From Pseudomonadales bacterium (GTDB taxonomy: Bacteria > Pseudomonadota > Gammaproteobacteria > Pseudomonadales > DT-91): DNA of 51,375 bases. Below are positions 1 to 10,094 of the stretch, piece by piece. Each line of letters opens with the position of its first letter. Position 1 is the first letter of the stretch. The notes beneath the pieces are model-generated. The model had not been told where the DNA came from and did not search any database. It saw only the letters and a list, made by a program, of their open reading frames with translations. The stretch covers positions 1-51,375 of the forward strand of contig JABSRQ010000032.1 of NCBI GenBank assembly GCA_013215055.1. The letters are read 5' to 3'. Position numbers and translations under genes: made by a program.

Positions 1-2952
1 AGTCTGTTGTTCAACGTCATTTTTTGCAGCATTCGCTATATCTCTGACGCTTTGTAATTGTTCGGTCATGCCATTAAATGCCGTGGCTAAATCACCAAAC
101 TGATCACGGCTGTTGATCGTAATAATTTGAGAAAAATCACCCTCGGCCACACGTTCTGTTGCATGGTTAAGCATTTTTAATGGATTCAGAATGGTTCTTA
201 AGACATAGAAGGCTGCTATCAAGGTCATGATGATAGAGAACAACGCACCAAAAATGGCTAGGGAAAGACTGCCCGATGCCGCGGTGTTGGCCTCTGCGGT
301 TCTGTGCACAATAAGTTGATTCTCCGCATCGATAAAGTTCCTGATATCTTGTCGTATTGCATCGATGATGTTTTTACCGGTTTCCTGCTCAATCAAGCGA
401 GTCACATCATTCATAGAGGCGCCAGATTTATCCAATTTTTTGCGTAAGGCTATTTCCGGATCCCCTGCCAGTTCCGTCCATGAATCCGCCAATGTTCTTA
501 GTGCGTCTAATTTCTCCAGCATCTGCCGGCTATCATAACCCGAAGAGACAACCTTTCTCAGTTGCAATACATGCTGCTTTACCGCGTTCCCACCTCGTTC
601 ATAAGGCTGGAGGAACTCATCTTTACCGGTAATCAGGTAACCTCGTTGTCCGGTTTCCATATCTACAATATCTTTTGAAATCGCCGTAATCAGACGTTGT
701 GCGGTTTTATTCTCGGCTTTAACAAAAACCAGAATAAGTTTTTCGTGCATATAGAGGATATTATCGAGAATGCCCTTGCCTCTCCCCTGAGCCAGGGTTT
801 TCCCTATGTCAGTGAAGTGTTCTTTGCCCACATTCACCTCTCTACGCAAGGTGATTTCCGGGATAGCCGCAACCTGCTTCCAATGTTCAATTTCAGTTTC
901 AATCGCGGTTATTTTATCCAGCGTAGATTTAACATCAAAAGCTTGATCTGCAATATTCATCAACTCCGCATGTGCCCTGTTAAGATTGGTTTTACCGTCG
1001 ATATAAGGTTGCAGGAAAGTCTCATCACCGGTAATGATAAAACCGCGTTGTCCGGTCTCCTGATCCACCAGGTTTTTTTCAATTTGCAGGGTAAAATGGG
1101 TCGCCTTAAAATTTTCTGATCGAATAAAATCAACTTTCATCTCATTTAAAAGTCGCTGCGTTTTATCACGGATATTTTTTCCTATGCCTCGTTTTAACAC
1201 ATTTTGAATTTGCACCGCAGCGGAGGAGCGGCTGAATGCAATATTTTTTCTGGTATAAAGTGCGGGTTCTATCGCGGTTTGATACCACAGAAAGTGATTA
1301 GTGATTATTTTTTCAACTATTTTATGCGATTTTTGTGATGCTAGACTAGACGGTAATTTTTCGTCAAACACCGATAACTGAATCAACAATCTACCCGTTT
1401 CCAGCCGACTTTGATGAAAGCCATTTAACTGATTCTGCTCACCGGTAACGATAAACTGAATAAAGTTAGACTCCTGGTTAAGCAGTGTTTGCTCTAATGC
1501 CAGGCATATCAACACACCATCATCTAACTGTGCATCGATAAAACTTTGTTTTATGTTTTTGATTAATAATTTATTGTTTCCTAAAAATTCACTATGAACA
1601 GCCGTCTCAATTGTTTTTTGTAAAAACTCCATGGATGAAAGGCCAGATTGATTAATGCTTTTTCTTGTTTCAATCTCAACTTTTGCCGCTTTTTTTTGCC
1701 AATCAGCCAGTGCAGTTTCTATGCCTTCAATCTTCCCAAGCGCTTGTTTTTTATCAAAGGCATTGTTAACAATGCCTTTTAGCGCTGCGACATGCTGTTT
1801 GAAATCAGCTTCACCATCGTGAAAAGGTTTTAAAAAGTTATCCTGTCCGGTAATAAGGAAACCTCGTTGACCGGTCTCTTGATCAACCATGGACTTTGCG
1901 ATCAATAACACTAGGATCTGCGCTTTTTCATTTTCTGATTTTTTAAAAATATGGTCTAATCTATCCAGCGTTATACGTAATTTATCGAGAATATTTTTCC
2001 CTCTGCCCTTGGATAGTATTTGCTCTAACTGGTAAAATTCGGCTTCGGCTTCGGCTTCGGCTTCGGCTTCGGCTTCGGCTTCGGCTTCGGCTTCAGCTTC
2101 TGCTTTCTGCTTGTATTTCCACTCGATCTCGGGGTTTGCTGCCTGCTCCGTCCAGAGCACGGCTAACGTCTGCACTTCGTCAATCAAGCCAACCACTTCA
2201 TCCGCTGACGGGGCATGTAAAACCAGCTGTTTTAATTCACTGATATGTTTTTTAAAATTCACCTGCCCCTGCTCATAAGGCTGTAAAAACTGTGCTTCGC
2301 CGGTAATCAAAAAACCACGTTCACCGGTTTCCTGATCAACAATATCTTTTAGAACGGATAATAATAAATTTTCAGCTTTCTGATTATCAGCCCGAATAAA
2401 CACCGCATTAAGCTCATCGGCCATCAGGCGAATATTATCCAGGATCTCCTTGCCGGTTTTTTTCTGTAAAAGTGTTTGCAGATGATCCAGGCTAATGATG
2501 CTTTCTTTCACTCTTCTGCGCTGAATAATTTCCGGTTTTGCGGCCTTCTCCAACCATTCTTTTGCCTTTAACTTTATGCCATTTAAATTTTCTACTTGTT
2601 GAGGATTATCTTTGACCATATGAATTAAATCGGAGACTTGCAGCACCCATTGTTTTTCCGAGGCGATAAAAGGTTCTAAAAAAGAATCTTTGCCAGTAAT
2701 TAAAAAACCACGTTCACCGTTTTCCATATCCAGAATATGTTTTTCTAATAAATGGGCTTTACTGATAACTTTCTGTGTATGCTGGACCCACTTAGAGGTA
2801 TTAACCAAAGACTGAGAACTGTTATAAAAAGTCATTGAAACAAACAATAAAAGCAGGATAGGCAGACTAAAACCAGCAATAACCTTTTTGCTGATACTGA
2901 ATGAATTTATATATGCATCCAACGATTGAAGCTGCTTCGTTATAGGGATCAT
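1..2952 (-). CDS. Multi-CHASE3 HAMP sensory receptor (partial, C-terminus outside window)
   Basis: Reading the minus strand from an ATG at 2952-2950 gives 984 uninterrupted codons to the window edge. TM1 lies near residues 22-42. A CHASE3-type signature (D-x-E-T-G-x-R-G-F-L-I-T-G, then FLxPY/F) recurs at about residues 76, 206, 357, 492, 630 and 764, every 130-150 residues; the copy at 492 is degenerate. This predicts six tandem extracytoplasmic four-helix CHASE3 domains. TM2 is about residues 894-917, followed by a HAMP domain (about 918-966). The output domain is not visible; the post-HAMP helix suits a methyl-accepting chemotaxis protein, but a histidine kinase is possible. A (Glu-Ala)10 run sits at residues 285-304. 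The ligand is unknown. Confidence 0.85.
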   Translation of the reverse strand, partial: MIPITKQLQSLDAYINSFSISKKVIAGFSLPILLLLFVSMTFYNSSQSLVNTSKWVQHTQKVISKAHLLEKHILDMENGERGFLITGKDSFLEPFIASEKQWVLQVSDLIHMVKDNPQQVENLNGIKLKAKEWLEKAAKPEIIQRRRVKESIISLDHLQTLLQKKTGKEILDNIRLMADELNAVFIRADNQKAENLLLSVLKDIVDQETGERGFLITGEAQFLQPYEQGQVNFKKHISELKQLVLHAPSADEVVGLIDEVQTLAVLWTEQAANPEIEWKYKQKAEAEAEAEAEAEAEAEAEAEAEFYQLEQILSKGRGKNILDKLRITLDRLDHIFKKSENEKAQILVLLIAKSMVDQETGQRGFLITGQDNFLKPFHDGEADFKQHVAALKGIVNNAFDKKQALGKIEGIETALADWQKKAAKVEIETRKSINQSGLSSMEFLQKTIETAVHSEFLGNNKLLIKNIKQSFIDAQLDDGVLICLALEQTLLNQESNFIQFIVTGEQNQLNGFHQSRLETGRLLIQLSVFDEKLPSSLASQKSHKIVEKIITNHFLWYQTAIEPALYTRKNIAFSRSSAAVQIQNVLKRGIGKNIRDKTQRLLNEMKVDFIRSENFKATHFTLQIEKNLVDQETGQRGFIITGDETFLQPYIDGKTNLNRAHAELMNIADQAFDVKSTLDKITAIETEIEHWKQVAAIPEITLRREVNVGKEHFTDIGKTLAQGRGKGILDNILYMHEKLILVFVKAENKTAQRLITAISKDIVDMETGQRGYLITGKDEFLQPYERGGNAVKQHVLQLRKVVSSGYDSRQMLEKLDALRTLADSWTELAGDPEIALRKKLDKSGASMNDVTRLIEQETGKNIIDAIRQDIRNFIDAENQLIVHRTAEANTAASGSLSLAIFGALFSIIMTLIAAFYVLRTILNPLKMLNHATERVAEGDFSQIITINSRDQFGDLATAFNGMTEQLQSVRDIANAAKNDVEQQT
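2041..2100. repeat. Hexanucleotide microsatellite, nine perfect GGCTTC units plus one variant
   Basis: Nine perfect GGCTTC copies (2041-2094) are followed by AGCTTC (2095-2100). On the coding (minus) strand they encode (Glu-Ala)10 inside the multi-CHASE3 receptor, between the second and third CHASE3 repeats. Because the unit is six bases, slippage would change protein length without shifting the frame. Confidence 0.95.
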
Positions 2953-3300
2953 TTGAGTTTATCATCCATAATCTGTTGTTTTCCTAACCAGAAAAAATAG
3001 AGATCATTAGAGCTTCTGTGCATAGCGATGCATAAAACATCGGCCGATATTAAGTATTGTCTATTTAAAAAAATCGTAAGCCCTTTTTTTATATTAATTT
3101 CATCTAAACAGACTTTTTCTTATTGTGTTTTTTCATAAATACAGCCGCTATATAAAATAAACCAGCAAGTTACTTTTTTAACACTGAAGTCATTGCAACT
3201 GATTACCTAGAAGCAACTATACTAATGCAAAGCCAGCACTATTAAGGCTGCAGCAACGATGGCCAGTTAATACCCTAGGTCACCCTCCAGGGATAATTTT
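2953..3300. promoter_or_regulatory. Divergent intergenic region between the receptor and macro-domain genes
   Basis: This AT-rich gap of about 350 bases has no convincing ORF. It must carry the promoters of the minus-strand receptor and the plus-strand macro-domain gene. A possible sigma70-like pair for the latter is TTGCAA (3193-3198) and TATACT (3218-3223), with a rather long 19-base spacer. I see no clear operator or structured RNA. Confidence 0.35.
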
Positions 3301-3816
3301 ATGGTAAATATCGAATTGATCACCGGTGATATCACCACGATGAAGGCCGATGCCATTGTTTGTCCGGCGCATAAACATTTAATCCCAGGTCGTGGACTAT
3401 CTGAACAAATCCATGCCCAAGCGGGTTCCCAGCTTAATGATGAGTGCCAACTATTCAGTCAATGCAAGGTAGGCGATGCGGTTGTCACACACGCTTATAA
3501 TCTGCCAGCCGACTATATTATCCATACGGTCACCCCCCAATGGAGTAGTGGCGATGTTGGCGGAACCAGTGATTTACAGCTGCTATCACGCTGTTATCAA
3601 AGTGTTATAGAGCAAGCCTTAAAAAGTGGTTTTCAAAGCCTGATATTTCCGGCGTTAGGTGCTGGCACAAACCGTTTCCCACAGACGTTGGCTTCTCACC
3701 AAGCCTTGGATGTGCTGGAAAAAAACAAGCATCTGTTTGAACATATCGTTGTATGTCTACACAGTGAAGCCAGCAAAAATATCTGGCAGCAGACCCAGCA
3801 GACTTTTTATCATTAA
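3301..3816 (+). CDS. Macro-domain protein (divergent ADP-ribose-binding fold)
   Basis: The 171-residue protein is one macro domain. It opens with a strand and a GDIT-type loop (ITGDITTMKADAIV, residues 7-20), and has the second loop FPALGAGTNRFP near residue 116. Family members bind ADP-ribose and often remove ADP-ribose or O-acetyl groups. The usual NAAN segment is CPAH here (21-24), and the usual G-V-D-x-A-I-H is G-L-S-x-Q-I-H, so the residues tied to hydrolysis in MacroD/YmdB proteins are not conserved. It may bind rather than hydrolyse. The ribosome binding site is weak. It stands alone upstream of the symporter. Confidence 0.85.
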   Translation: MVNIELITGDITTMKADAIVCPAHKHLIPGRGLSEQIHAQAGSQLNDECQLFSQCKVGDAVVTHAYNLPADYIIHTVTPQWSSGDVGGTSDLQLLSRCYQSVIEQALKSGFQSLIFPALGAGTNRFPQTLASHQALDVLEKNKHLFEHIVVCLHSEASKNIWQQTQQTFYH

Positions 3817-4026
3817 TAAATGTTTGTCTCTTTTCTGTACAGAATAAAACTCCATATCATCGATACATTCCCGTATCTTCTAAAGACAGTTTTTTCCAGC
3901 TCGCTATCACCCAAACCTAAGAAGCTTGCAAGCAAACAGTGATAAGCCGTATCAACGCTTTATTAGGCTATTATCAGGTGTTAGCATTACACAATTTTTA
4001 GACACGGATTTTATGAAGGAACCGCT

Positions 4027-5376
4027 ATGGATGCCATAATACCCATCGTTGAGCAGATCAACGCCTATGTCTGGGGGCCCATCATGCTGGGCCTGATTTT
4101 AGGCACTGGCATCTATTTATCGATAGGCTTAAAAGGCCTGACGCTAACTAAACTCCCGTTAGCGTTTAAATCGTTATGGCGCGGTCGCAAAGACGATAAA
4201 AGCGTCGGTGATATCACCCCTTTTAATGCGTTAATGACCTCACTTTCCGCCACGATAGGCACCGGTAATATCGCAGGTGTTGCCACCGCTATCGCCCTCG
4301 GTGGCCCCGGCGCTTTATTCTGGATGTGGTTAACGGCCATTGTCGGTATGGCCACCAAATACGCCGAAGCGGTGTTAGCCGTGCATTTTCGCCAAACCAA
4401 TCATAAAGGTGAACACGTGGGCGGGCCTATGTATTACATACGCTACGGCCTGGGTAAAAAATGGAGCTGGCTGGCGTTTCTATTTTCTTTATTTGGCATC
4501 TTCGCCGCATTTGGTATCGGTAATACGGTGCAAAGCAATTCGGTGGCCGATGGTCTAAGCAGTGCATTTTCTCTGGATACCAAAATTTCCGGTTTTGTTA
4601 TGATGGGCATGGTCGCTGCGGTCATTCTAGGTGGCATCAAACGTATTGCCGATGTGGCCGGAAAATTAGTACCGGTGATGGGCATCAGCTATGTATTAGC
4701 AGGCCTTGTTGTTTTGGCTTTAAATATCGAAGCGATTCCCGCTGCCTTTGCCACCATTATCGACAGCGCGTTTACCGGCCATGCTGCCACCGGCGGTTTT
4801 GCTGGCGCTACGATGATGGCCGCATTACGCTTTGGTGTAGCCCGTGGTATTTTTTCCAACGAAGCCGGCTTAGGCAGCGCACCGATAGCCCATGCGCATG
4901 CCAAAACCCACAGCCCGTTTAACCAGGGTTTAATCGCCATGTTAGGTACGTTTATCGATACGTTAATTATCTGTTCGATTACAGGCTTAGCCATTATCGT
5001 GACCGGCGTATGGGAAACAGGAGGCACAGGCGCACCACTAACATCGGCCGCGTTTGAATCCAGCTTACCCGGCATTGGCCAATATATTGTGGCCGTATCG
5101 CTGGCGGTTTTTGCCTTCACCACGATGATAGGCTGGAGTATTTATGGTGAACGCTGTGCCAGTTATATCTTTGGCGATAAAGTGATAGTGCCGTTTCGCG
5201 TTCTGTGGATACTTGCCGTACCGGTAGGTGCCCTGGCCGATTTAGAATTTATCTGGTTAATGGCCGATACATTTAACGCGCTGATGGCGATACCCAATTT
5301 AATCGCGCTTGCACTATTAAGCCCGGTGCTTTTTGCGATAACTAAAAAAGCCCTAGAAAAACACCATAACAAGTAA
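4027..5376 (+). CDS. AGCS-family alanine/glycine:Na+ symporter
   Basis: The 449-residue inner-membrane protein has about ten hydrophobic segments and typical AGCS family stretches: a serine/glycine-rich stretch ([14 protein letters not shown], about residues 75-88), GGPMYYI after the GEHVGG loop, and [13 protein letters not shown] near residue 278. Members import alanine, glycine or related small amino acids with sodium. Length is normal. The ATG follows a good Shine-Dalgarno, GAAGGA. cysK starts 23 bases downstream, so the two are probably co-transcribed, suggesting small amino-acid uptake linked to cysteine supply. The substrate cannot be assigned from sequence. Confidence 0.93.
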   Translation: MDAIIPIVEQINAYVWGPIMLGLILGTGIYLSIGLKGLTLTKLPLAFKSLWRGRKDDKSVGDITPFNALMTSLSATIGTGNIAGVATAIALGGPGALFWMWLTAIVGMATKYAEAVLAVHFRQTNHKGEHVGGPMYYIRYGLGKKWSWLAFLFSLFGIFAAFGIGNTVQSNSVADGLSSAFSLDTKISGFVMMGMVAAVILGGIKRIADVAGKLVPVMGISYVLAGLVVLALNIEAIPAAFATIIDSAFTGHAATGGFAGATMMAALRFGVARGIFSNEAGLGSAPIAHAHAKTHSPFNQGLIAMLGTFIDTLIICSITGLAIIVTGVWETGGTGAPLTSAAFESSLPGIGQYIVAVSLAVFAFTTMIGWSIYGERCASYIFGDKVIVPFRVLWILAVPVGALADLEFIWLMADTFNALMAIPNLIALALLSPVLFAITKKALEKHHNK

Positions 5377-5399
5377 ATCGATACCTTAAGGGAATTATT

Positions 5400-6365
5400 A
5401 TGAGCAACACTTTTGACAATAATGCTTTATCGATTGGCGGTACGCCGCTGGTCAAAATCAATCGTATTTCAGATGCTAATATTTTAGTGAAAATCGAAAG
5501 CCGTAATCCGGCTAATTCGGTCAAGTGTCGTATTGGCGCAAATATGATTGCCCAAGCCGAAAAAGACGGTTTATTAAAATCCGGCATGGAAATCATCGAA
5601 CCCACCTCCGGTAATACCGGTATTGCTTTGGCTTTTGTTGCTGCGGCCAAAGGGTATGCCATCACGTTGACGATGCCTAACACCATGAGTCTGGAGCGTC
5701 GCCAATTGATGAAGGCCTTGGGCGCGACTATCGTATTAACGGAGGGTGCTAAAGGCATGCCGGCAGCCATCGCTAAAGCCGAAGAGATTCTAGCCAGTGA
5801 CGATAAATTTTATATGCCAGGGCAATTCAGCAATCCGGCTAACCCTGCCATTCATGAAAGCACCACAGGCCCTGAGATCTGGGATGCCACCAACGGTCAA
5901 ATCGACATTCTTATCTCAGGTGTAGGCACTGGCGGTACCCTCACCGGTATCTCTAGATTTATTAAAAACACCAAAGGTAAGGCAATCACATCCGTCGCGA
6001 TTGAACCTACCTCATCAACCGTGATTGCCGCAGCTAAAGCCGGTGAAGAAGCCACCCATGGCCCACATAAAATTCAGGGTATAGGCGCAGGTTTTGTTCC
6101 TGAGAATCTGGATCTTGATATGGTTGATCAGGTTGAGCAGTGCTCTAACGAAGATGCCATAGCCTGGGCACATAGATTAATGAAAGAAGAAGGCATATTG
6201 GCCGGTATTTCAGCAGGCGCGGCAATGGCCGTTGCCGACCGAGTTGCCAAGCAGCCAGGTAATGAAGGCAAAACCATTGTGGTTATTTTACCCGATTCTG
6301 GTGAACGTTATTTATCCACCGCGTTATTTGAAGGTGAGTTCAGCGATAACGAAACCGTTCAATAA
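5400..6365 (+). CDS. cysK: Cysteine synthase A (O-acetylserine sulfhydrylase)
   Basis: CysK makes L-cysteine from O-acetylserine and sulfide with pyridoxal phosphate. The 321-residue sequence has the PLP lysine in SVKCRIG (K42), the substrate loop SGNTG (70-74), the phosphate-binding GVGTGGT loop and the CysK-type C-terminal region ending [15 protein letters not shown]. It aligns by eye along its whole length with E. coli CysK rather than CysM. AAGGGA precedes the ATG. It lies 23 bases after the AGCS symporter and is followed by a strong hairpin. Confidence 0.96.
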   Translation: MSNTFDNNALSIGGTPLVKINRISDANILVKIESRNPANSVKCRIGANMIAQAEKDGLLKSGMEIIEPTSGNTGIALAFVAAAKGYAITLTMPNTMSLERRQLMKALGATIVLTEGAKGMPAAIAKAEEILASDDKFYMPGQFSNPANPAIHESTTGPEIWDATNGQIDILISGVGTGGTLTGISRFIKNTKGKAITSVAIEPTSSTVIAAAKAGEEATHGPHKIQGIGAGFVPENLDLDMVDQVEQCSNEDAIAWAHRLMKEEGILAGISAGAAMAVADRVAKQPGNEGKTIVVILPDSGERYLSTALFEGEFSDNETVQ

Positions 6366-6382
6366 GCTGCCCATCTCTAAAC

Positions 6383-6417
6383 TAACACAGAGGCTGCAAT
6401 TAGCAGCCTCTGTGTTA
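6383..6417 (+). terminator. Hairpin terminator after cysK
   Basis: A perfect 15-bp inverted repeat (6383-6397 with 6403-6417, loop AATTA) starts 17 bases after the cysK stop. The 3' side is only modestly T-rich, so intrinsic termination may be incomplete, but position and stem strength favour a terminator. Confidence 0.75.
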
Positions 6418-6481
6418 CTGCATCTTTTAAATAAATACGCTAAAATCCTGGCCAATAAATTCCTGATTAACGGCCCTCTTT

Positions 6482-8875
6482 ATGCATGTCGGTTTATCTC
6501 GCCTCAGCAGCACCTCACTACAAACAGTATTACTGGGTCTTCTGCTCTTAGCACTCAGTAGTTGCGCAACCTATGAACGCATCACCTTTGCCAATAAATA
6601 TGGCAAAGCTGAAGCCTCGGAACGAGTTGTGACACATTTACCCGCTAACACTGTGGATTATTGGAGTGAAGTAAAACCCATCATCGAAAACCGCTGTGTG
6701 GTTTGCCACGCCTGCTACGATGCGCCCTGCCAGTTAAAAATGACCTCCATCGAAGGCATTGAACGTGGCGCAAATACCAGCCTGGTTTACAATCCCTATC
6801 GCATCACCGCCGATGAACCCAGTCGTCTGCATGAGGATGCCAACACCGTCGCTCAGTGGCGTGAAAAAGGCTTTTTCCCGGTCTTAAATGAACACGGTGA
6901 TAGCCTGGAAGCTCAGCAACAGGCTAGCCTGATTTACCGTATGTTGAACTTAAAAAAACAACACCCGCTACCCAGCAGCAAATACCTGTCTGAAGACTTC
7001 ACCTTGGCCCTGGCTAGAAAACAACAATGTCCAAAGCCCGAAGCCTTTGATGACTTCGCTAACAAAAATCCGTTATGGGGCATGCCTTACGCCCTGCCGG
7101 CTTTAAATGCCGATGAACATGAGATATTAAGCCGCTGGATAGAACAAGGGGCGCCCTATACCGCAAGGCCAGCGCTGGATATTCAATACCAGCAAGCCAT
7201 TGCCGAATGGGAAAATCTCCTGAATAACGATGGCCTGAAACAGCAATTGGCCAGCCGTTATATTTATGAACATTTATTTTTAGGCCATATTTTCTTTGAT
7301 GAGCTGCCAGACAATAGCCGCACGACACCTAAGTTTTTTAAACTACAACGCTCAGCCACACCTCCGGGTCAGCCGGTACAATTAATCAGCACACGCCGCC
7401 CCTACGATGCACCGATAGTAGAACGTGTTTATTACCGCCTGGTTGAAGAAAAAGAAGCCATTGTCGCAAAAACACATACGCCCTATGCCTTTAATAAACA
7501 ACGTATGTCCTTCTGGCAAGAGATTTTTATTGATGCCGATTTTGAAGTGAGCCAATTACCGGATTACACGATTAAAAATGCGGCCAATCCCTTTTTAACC
7601 TTTGCCGACTTACCGGTAAAATCTCGCCATCAATTTCTGTTAGATGAAGCCAAGTTTACCATCTCCGGTTTTATTAAAGGCCCGGTATGCAGGGGCCCGC
7701 AAGCCTTAAATGTTATCAATGATAATTTCTGGGTGTTTTTTGTAGCCCCTGATGTCGACAAATATAACTTTGATAAAACCTTCTTCGAAGAACAGGCCGA
7801 AAATCTTGAATTACCGGCAGAATTAGGCAATGTATATCTGCCTTTAAGCAACTGGCGTAAGTTTGCGAAAAAAGAACGTAACTTTCTGCAAGCTAAACTC
7901 GATTTTATGGAAAAACAGGCACAAAATGGCTTAGTGATTGACCTAGACCTGATTTGGGATGGCGATGGCAATAACCCAAACGCCGCCTTAACCATCTTCC
8001 GTCACTTTGACAGTGCCAGCGTAGAGCAAGGTTTATTGGGCCCCGCACCAAAAACCGCCTGGGTGTTAAATTATCATCTATTGGAACGTATCCATTATTT
8101 ATTGGTTGCAGGCTACGATATCTACGGCAATTTAGGCCATCAATTTGTGACCCGAACCTATATGGACTTTCTGCGTATGGAAGGTGAGACCGCCTTTCTT
8201 TTCCTTTTACCCGAGCAAGTTCGGAAAAAAGAGCGTGACTATTGGTATCGGGGTGCCGATGACAGCGTGATGGAATATATGGACCTGGAACGTGAACATT
8301 CTACAATTAAAAATAGTATTCAATATAAGAGCCATGCAGAAAAACTGGAGCTATTTAAACTGTTAGAACAGAAGCTTGCACCGGTATTAAATACCGAGTT
8401 TCAATTGGCTGCGATTGAGGATGAAAAAGTCAAAGCTGAGCTTATGCTGCTGGCGGACATTCGAGGTTTAGCCGCTAATCAAATGCCTGAAACATCGATT
8501 GTGCGTATAACAGGTACACAGGGCCACGAATATTTCACCCTGCTTCGCCACAAAGCGCATTTAAATATGACCTCGATGTTTAAGGAGCAAACTAACCGCG
8601 AACCTGAAAATGATACGCTCTCGGCTCATCCGGGCATTCTAACAACCTACCCCAATGTGTTTTTTGAGGTAAAAAAAGCACATTTACCCGACTTTATCGA
8701 CGCCATAAGCAAAGCCTCAACACCACAAAACTATGCCACACTGGTAGACCGTTTTGGTATTCGTCGCAGCCATGCACAATTCTGGTTACATAGTGATAAA
8801 CTGCATCAAAGCTATAAAAAAGAAAACCCTATCGCCTATGGTTTACTGGATTTTAATCGTCTCCAAAACCGATAA
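6482..8875 (+). CDS. cti: Fatty acid cis/trans isomerase (cytochrome c-type lipoprotein)
   Basis: Cti converts cis-unsaturated membrane fatty acids to trans isomers without prior turnover, a rapid rigidifying response to solvents, heat or osmotic stress. The 797-residue protein has a lipoprotein signal (LALSSC, C28) and one heme c motif, CVVCH (72-76), in a cysteine-rich segment, as in the Cti family, with full family length. It should act in the periplasm at the membrane. The ATG at 6482 fits the signal peptide, although no strong ribosome binding site is seen. It lies between the cysK terminator and the AI-2E permease gene and appears to have its own promoter. Confidence 0.93.
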   Translation: MHVGLSRLSSTSLQTVLLGLLLLALSSCATYERITFANKYGKAEASERVVTHLPANTVDYWSEVKPIIENRCVVCHACYDAPCQLKMTSIEGIERGANTSLVYNPYRITADEPSRLHEDANTVAQWREKGFFPVLNEHGDSLEAQQQASLIYRMLNLKKQHPLPSSKYLSEDFTLALARKQQCPKPEAFDDFANKNPLWGMPYALPALNADEHEILSRWIEQGAPYTARPALDIQYQQAIAEWENLLNNDGLKQQLASRYIYEHLFLGHIFFDELPDNSRTTPKFFKLQRSATPPGQPVQLISTRRPYDAPIVERVYYRLVEEKEAIVAKTHTPYAFNKQRMSFWQEIFIDADFEVSQLPDYTIKNAANPFLTFADLPVKSRHQFLLDEAKFTISGFIKGPVCRGPQALNVINDNFWVFFVAPDVDKYNFDKTFFEEQAENLELPAELGNVYLPLSNWRKFAKKERNFLQAKLDFMEKQAQNGLVIDLDLIWDGDGNNPNAALTIFRHFDSASVEQGLLGPAPKTAWVLNYHLLERIHYLLVAGYDIYGNLGHQFVTRTYMDFLRMEGETAFLFLLPEQVRKKERDYWYRGADDSVMEYMDLEREHSTIKNSIQYKSHAEKLELFKLLEQKLAPVLNTEFQLAAIEDEKVKAELMLLADIRGLAANQMPETSIVRITGTQGHEYFTLLRHKAHLNMTSMFKEQTNREPENDTLSAHPGILTTYPNVFFEVKKAHLPDFIDAISKASTPQNYATLVDRFGIRRSHAQFWLHSDKLHQSYKKENPIAYGLLDFNRLQNR

Positions 8876-8897
8876 CATTTATGAATAAACACCCTAT

Positions 8898-8920
8898 GAT
8901 AGTGCTAAATCAGCACTATC
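8898..8920 (+). terminator. Hairpin downstream of cti
   Basis: A perfect 9-bp inverted repeat (GATAGTGCT / AGCACTATC, loop AAATC) lies 22 bases after the cti stop and 22 bases before the next start. There is no U-tract, so it could be a weak terminator, an mRNA-end stabiliser or an operator for the next gene. Confidence 0.45.
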
Positions 8921-8942
8921 CATTAAGCCAAAGGATTTGCCT

Positions 8943-10016
8943 ATGAGTGCGCAGGAAAACCCGTCACAAACCTTTACCAAACATGCGATAGAAGCCTGCA
9001 TCCGTATCGGCTTAATTTTTATGTTAGTAGCCTGGTGTTTTGACATTGTTAAACCGTTTATCTTGCCGATTGTATGGGCGATGATTATTGCAGTGGCAAC
9101 CTATCCATTATTTTTACGCTGGCGCGCCTTCTTGGGTGAAAGAAACAAACTCGCCGCGATTACATTAACCCTGTTTGCATTAAGCCTGATTGTAGTACCT
9201 GCCGTTATCTTATCGACCGGGCTTTATGAAAGTGCCCAAATTCTGGCCATCAACCTGGAAAAAGGTAATCTCGATATTCCTGACCCCAATAATAGCGTTA
9301 AAGAATGGCCGTTAGTGGGTGAAAAACTGTATGCCTTTTGGGCCCAGGCGGCTAACAATATAGAAGGCACACTGAAGCAATTAGCGCCGCAATTAAAAAC
9401 CTTTGGCCAATGGTTATTTGGCCGCCTAGGCAGTGTGGGTGGGGGCATGTTGCAATTTATTATCGCGTTAATTATTGCCGGAGTTTTGCTTACCGGTGCC
9501 GATAAAGGCAAAGTTTTTGGGCATAGAATTGCGACAGGATTGGCCGGTAATGCAGGAAAGGATTATCTGCTATTAGCCGGTAATATTGTGCAATCGGTGA
9601 CTCAGGGTATTCTTGGCGTTGCGTTGATTCAAGGCATATTAGCGGGTATTGGTTTTACCGTTATGGATGTACCCGGAGCATCGTTGCTGGCTTTTTTAGT
9701 GCTGTTTTTATCGGTTATTCAGGTAGGTCCTACACTTATTCTGCTTCCCGTTGGCATTTATATGTTAGGCGAAACCAGCACCGTGACCGGCGTGTTATTT
9801 TTAATTTGGTGTATCGCGGTAGGGCTTATCGATAATATTCTTAAGCCTATCCTTCTTAGCCGCGGTGTGGATGTGCCTATGTCGGTGGTATTTATTGGTG
9901 CCATCGGAGGTTTCATCTCTATGGGCATTATCGGTTTATTTGTCGGTGCGGTGATATTAACCTTAAGTTATTCCCTATTTGATGCCTGGTTAAAATCCAG
10001 CGAAGTTAACGAATAA
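8943..10016 (+). CDS. AI-2E family membrane transporter (YdiK-like)
   Basis: This polytopic inner-membrane protein of 357 residues belongs to the AI-2E/UPF0118 family: two N-terminal membrane segments, a soluble helical insert (about 85-160), then a C-terminal membrane block with the conserved DNILKP motif near residue 300. Despite the name, most members are not shown to carry autoinducer-2; some are Na+/H+ antiporters. I chose the ATG at 8943 over an in-frame TTG at 8937 because AAGGA (8931-8935) is well spaced for the ATG. It appears monocistronic. Confidence 0.9.
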   Translation: MSAQENPSQTFTKHAIEACIRIGLIFMLVAWCFDIVKPFILPIVWAMIIAVATYPLFLRWRAFLGERNKLAAITLTLFALSLIVVPAVILSTGLYESAQILAINLEKGNLDIPDPNNSVKEWPLVGEKLYAFWAQAANNIEGTLKQLAPQLKTFGQWLFGRLGSVGGGMLQFIIALIIAGVLLTGADKGKVFGHRIATGLAGNAGKDYLLLAGNIVQSVTQGILGVALIQGILAGIGFTVMDVPGASLLAFLVLFLSVIQVGPTLILLPVGIYMLGETSTVTGVLFLIWCIAVGLIDNILKPILLSRGVDVPMSVVFIGAIGGFISMGIIGLFVGAVILTLSYSLFDAWLKSSEVNE

Positions 10017-10094
10017 AAAGCATTTCAAATGACACCGAGGCCAATAAGAAAAGGAGAGTAGTCTATACTTGATTAAATTCAGATCGACGATATA

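Noticed and set aside
697..1119. Plus-strand open frame of 140 codons
   Set aside because: It lies within the minus-strand multi-CHASE3 receptor frame, which is open for 984 codons with clear domain repeats; the plus-strand frame is a shadow.
2041..2100. CRISPR-like or tandem-array appearance
   Set aside because: The units are six bases with no spacers and lie inside a coding frame; it is a simple microsatellite.
3870..4026. Glycine riboswitch or other leader RNA ahead of the AGCS symporter
   Set aside because: A TATCAC/GTGATA inverted repeat (3905-3910 and 3939-3944) and a GCTTGCAAGC palindrome are present, but none of the glycine riboswitch conserved blocks can be found.
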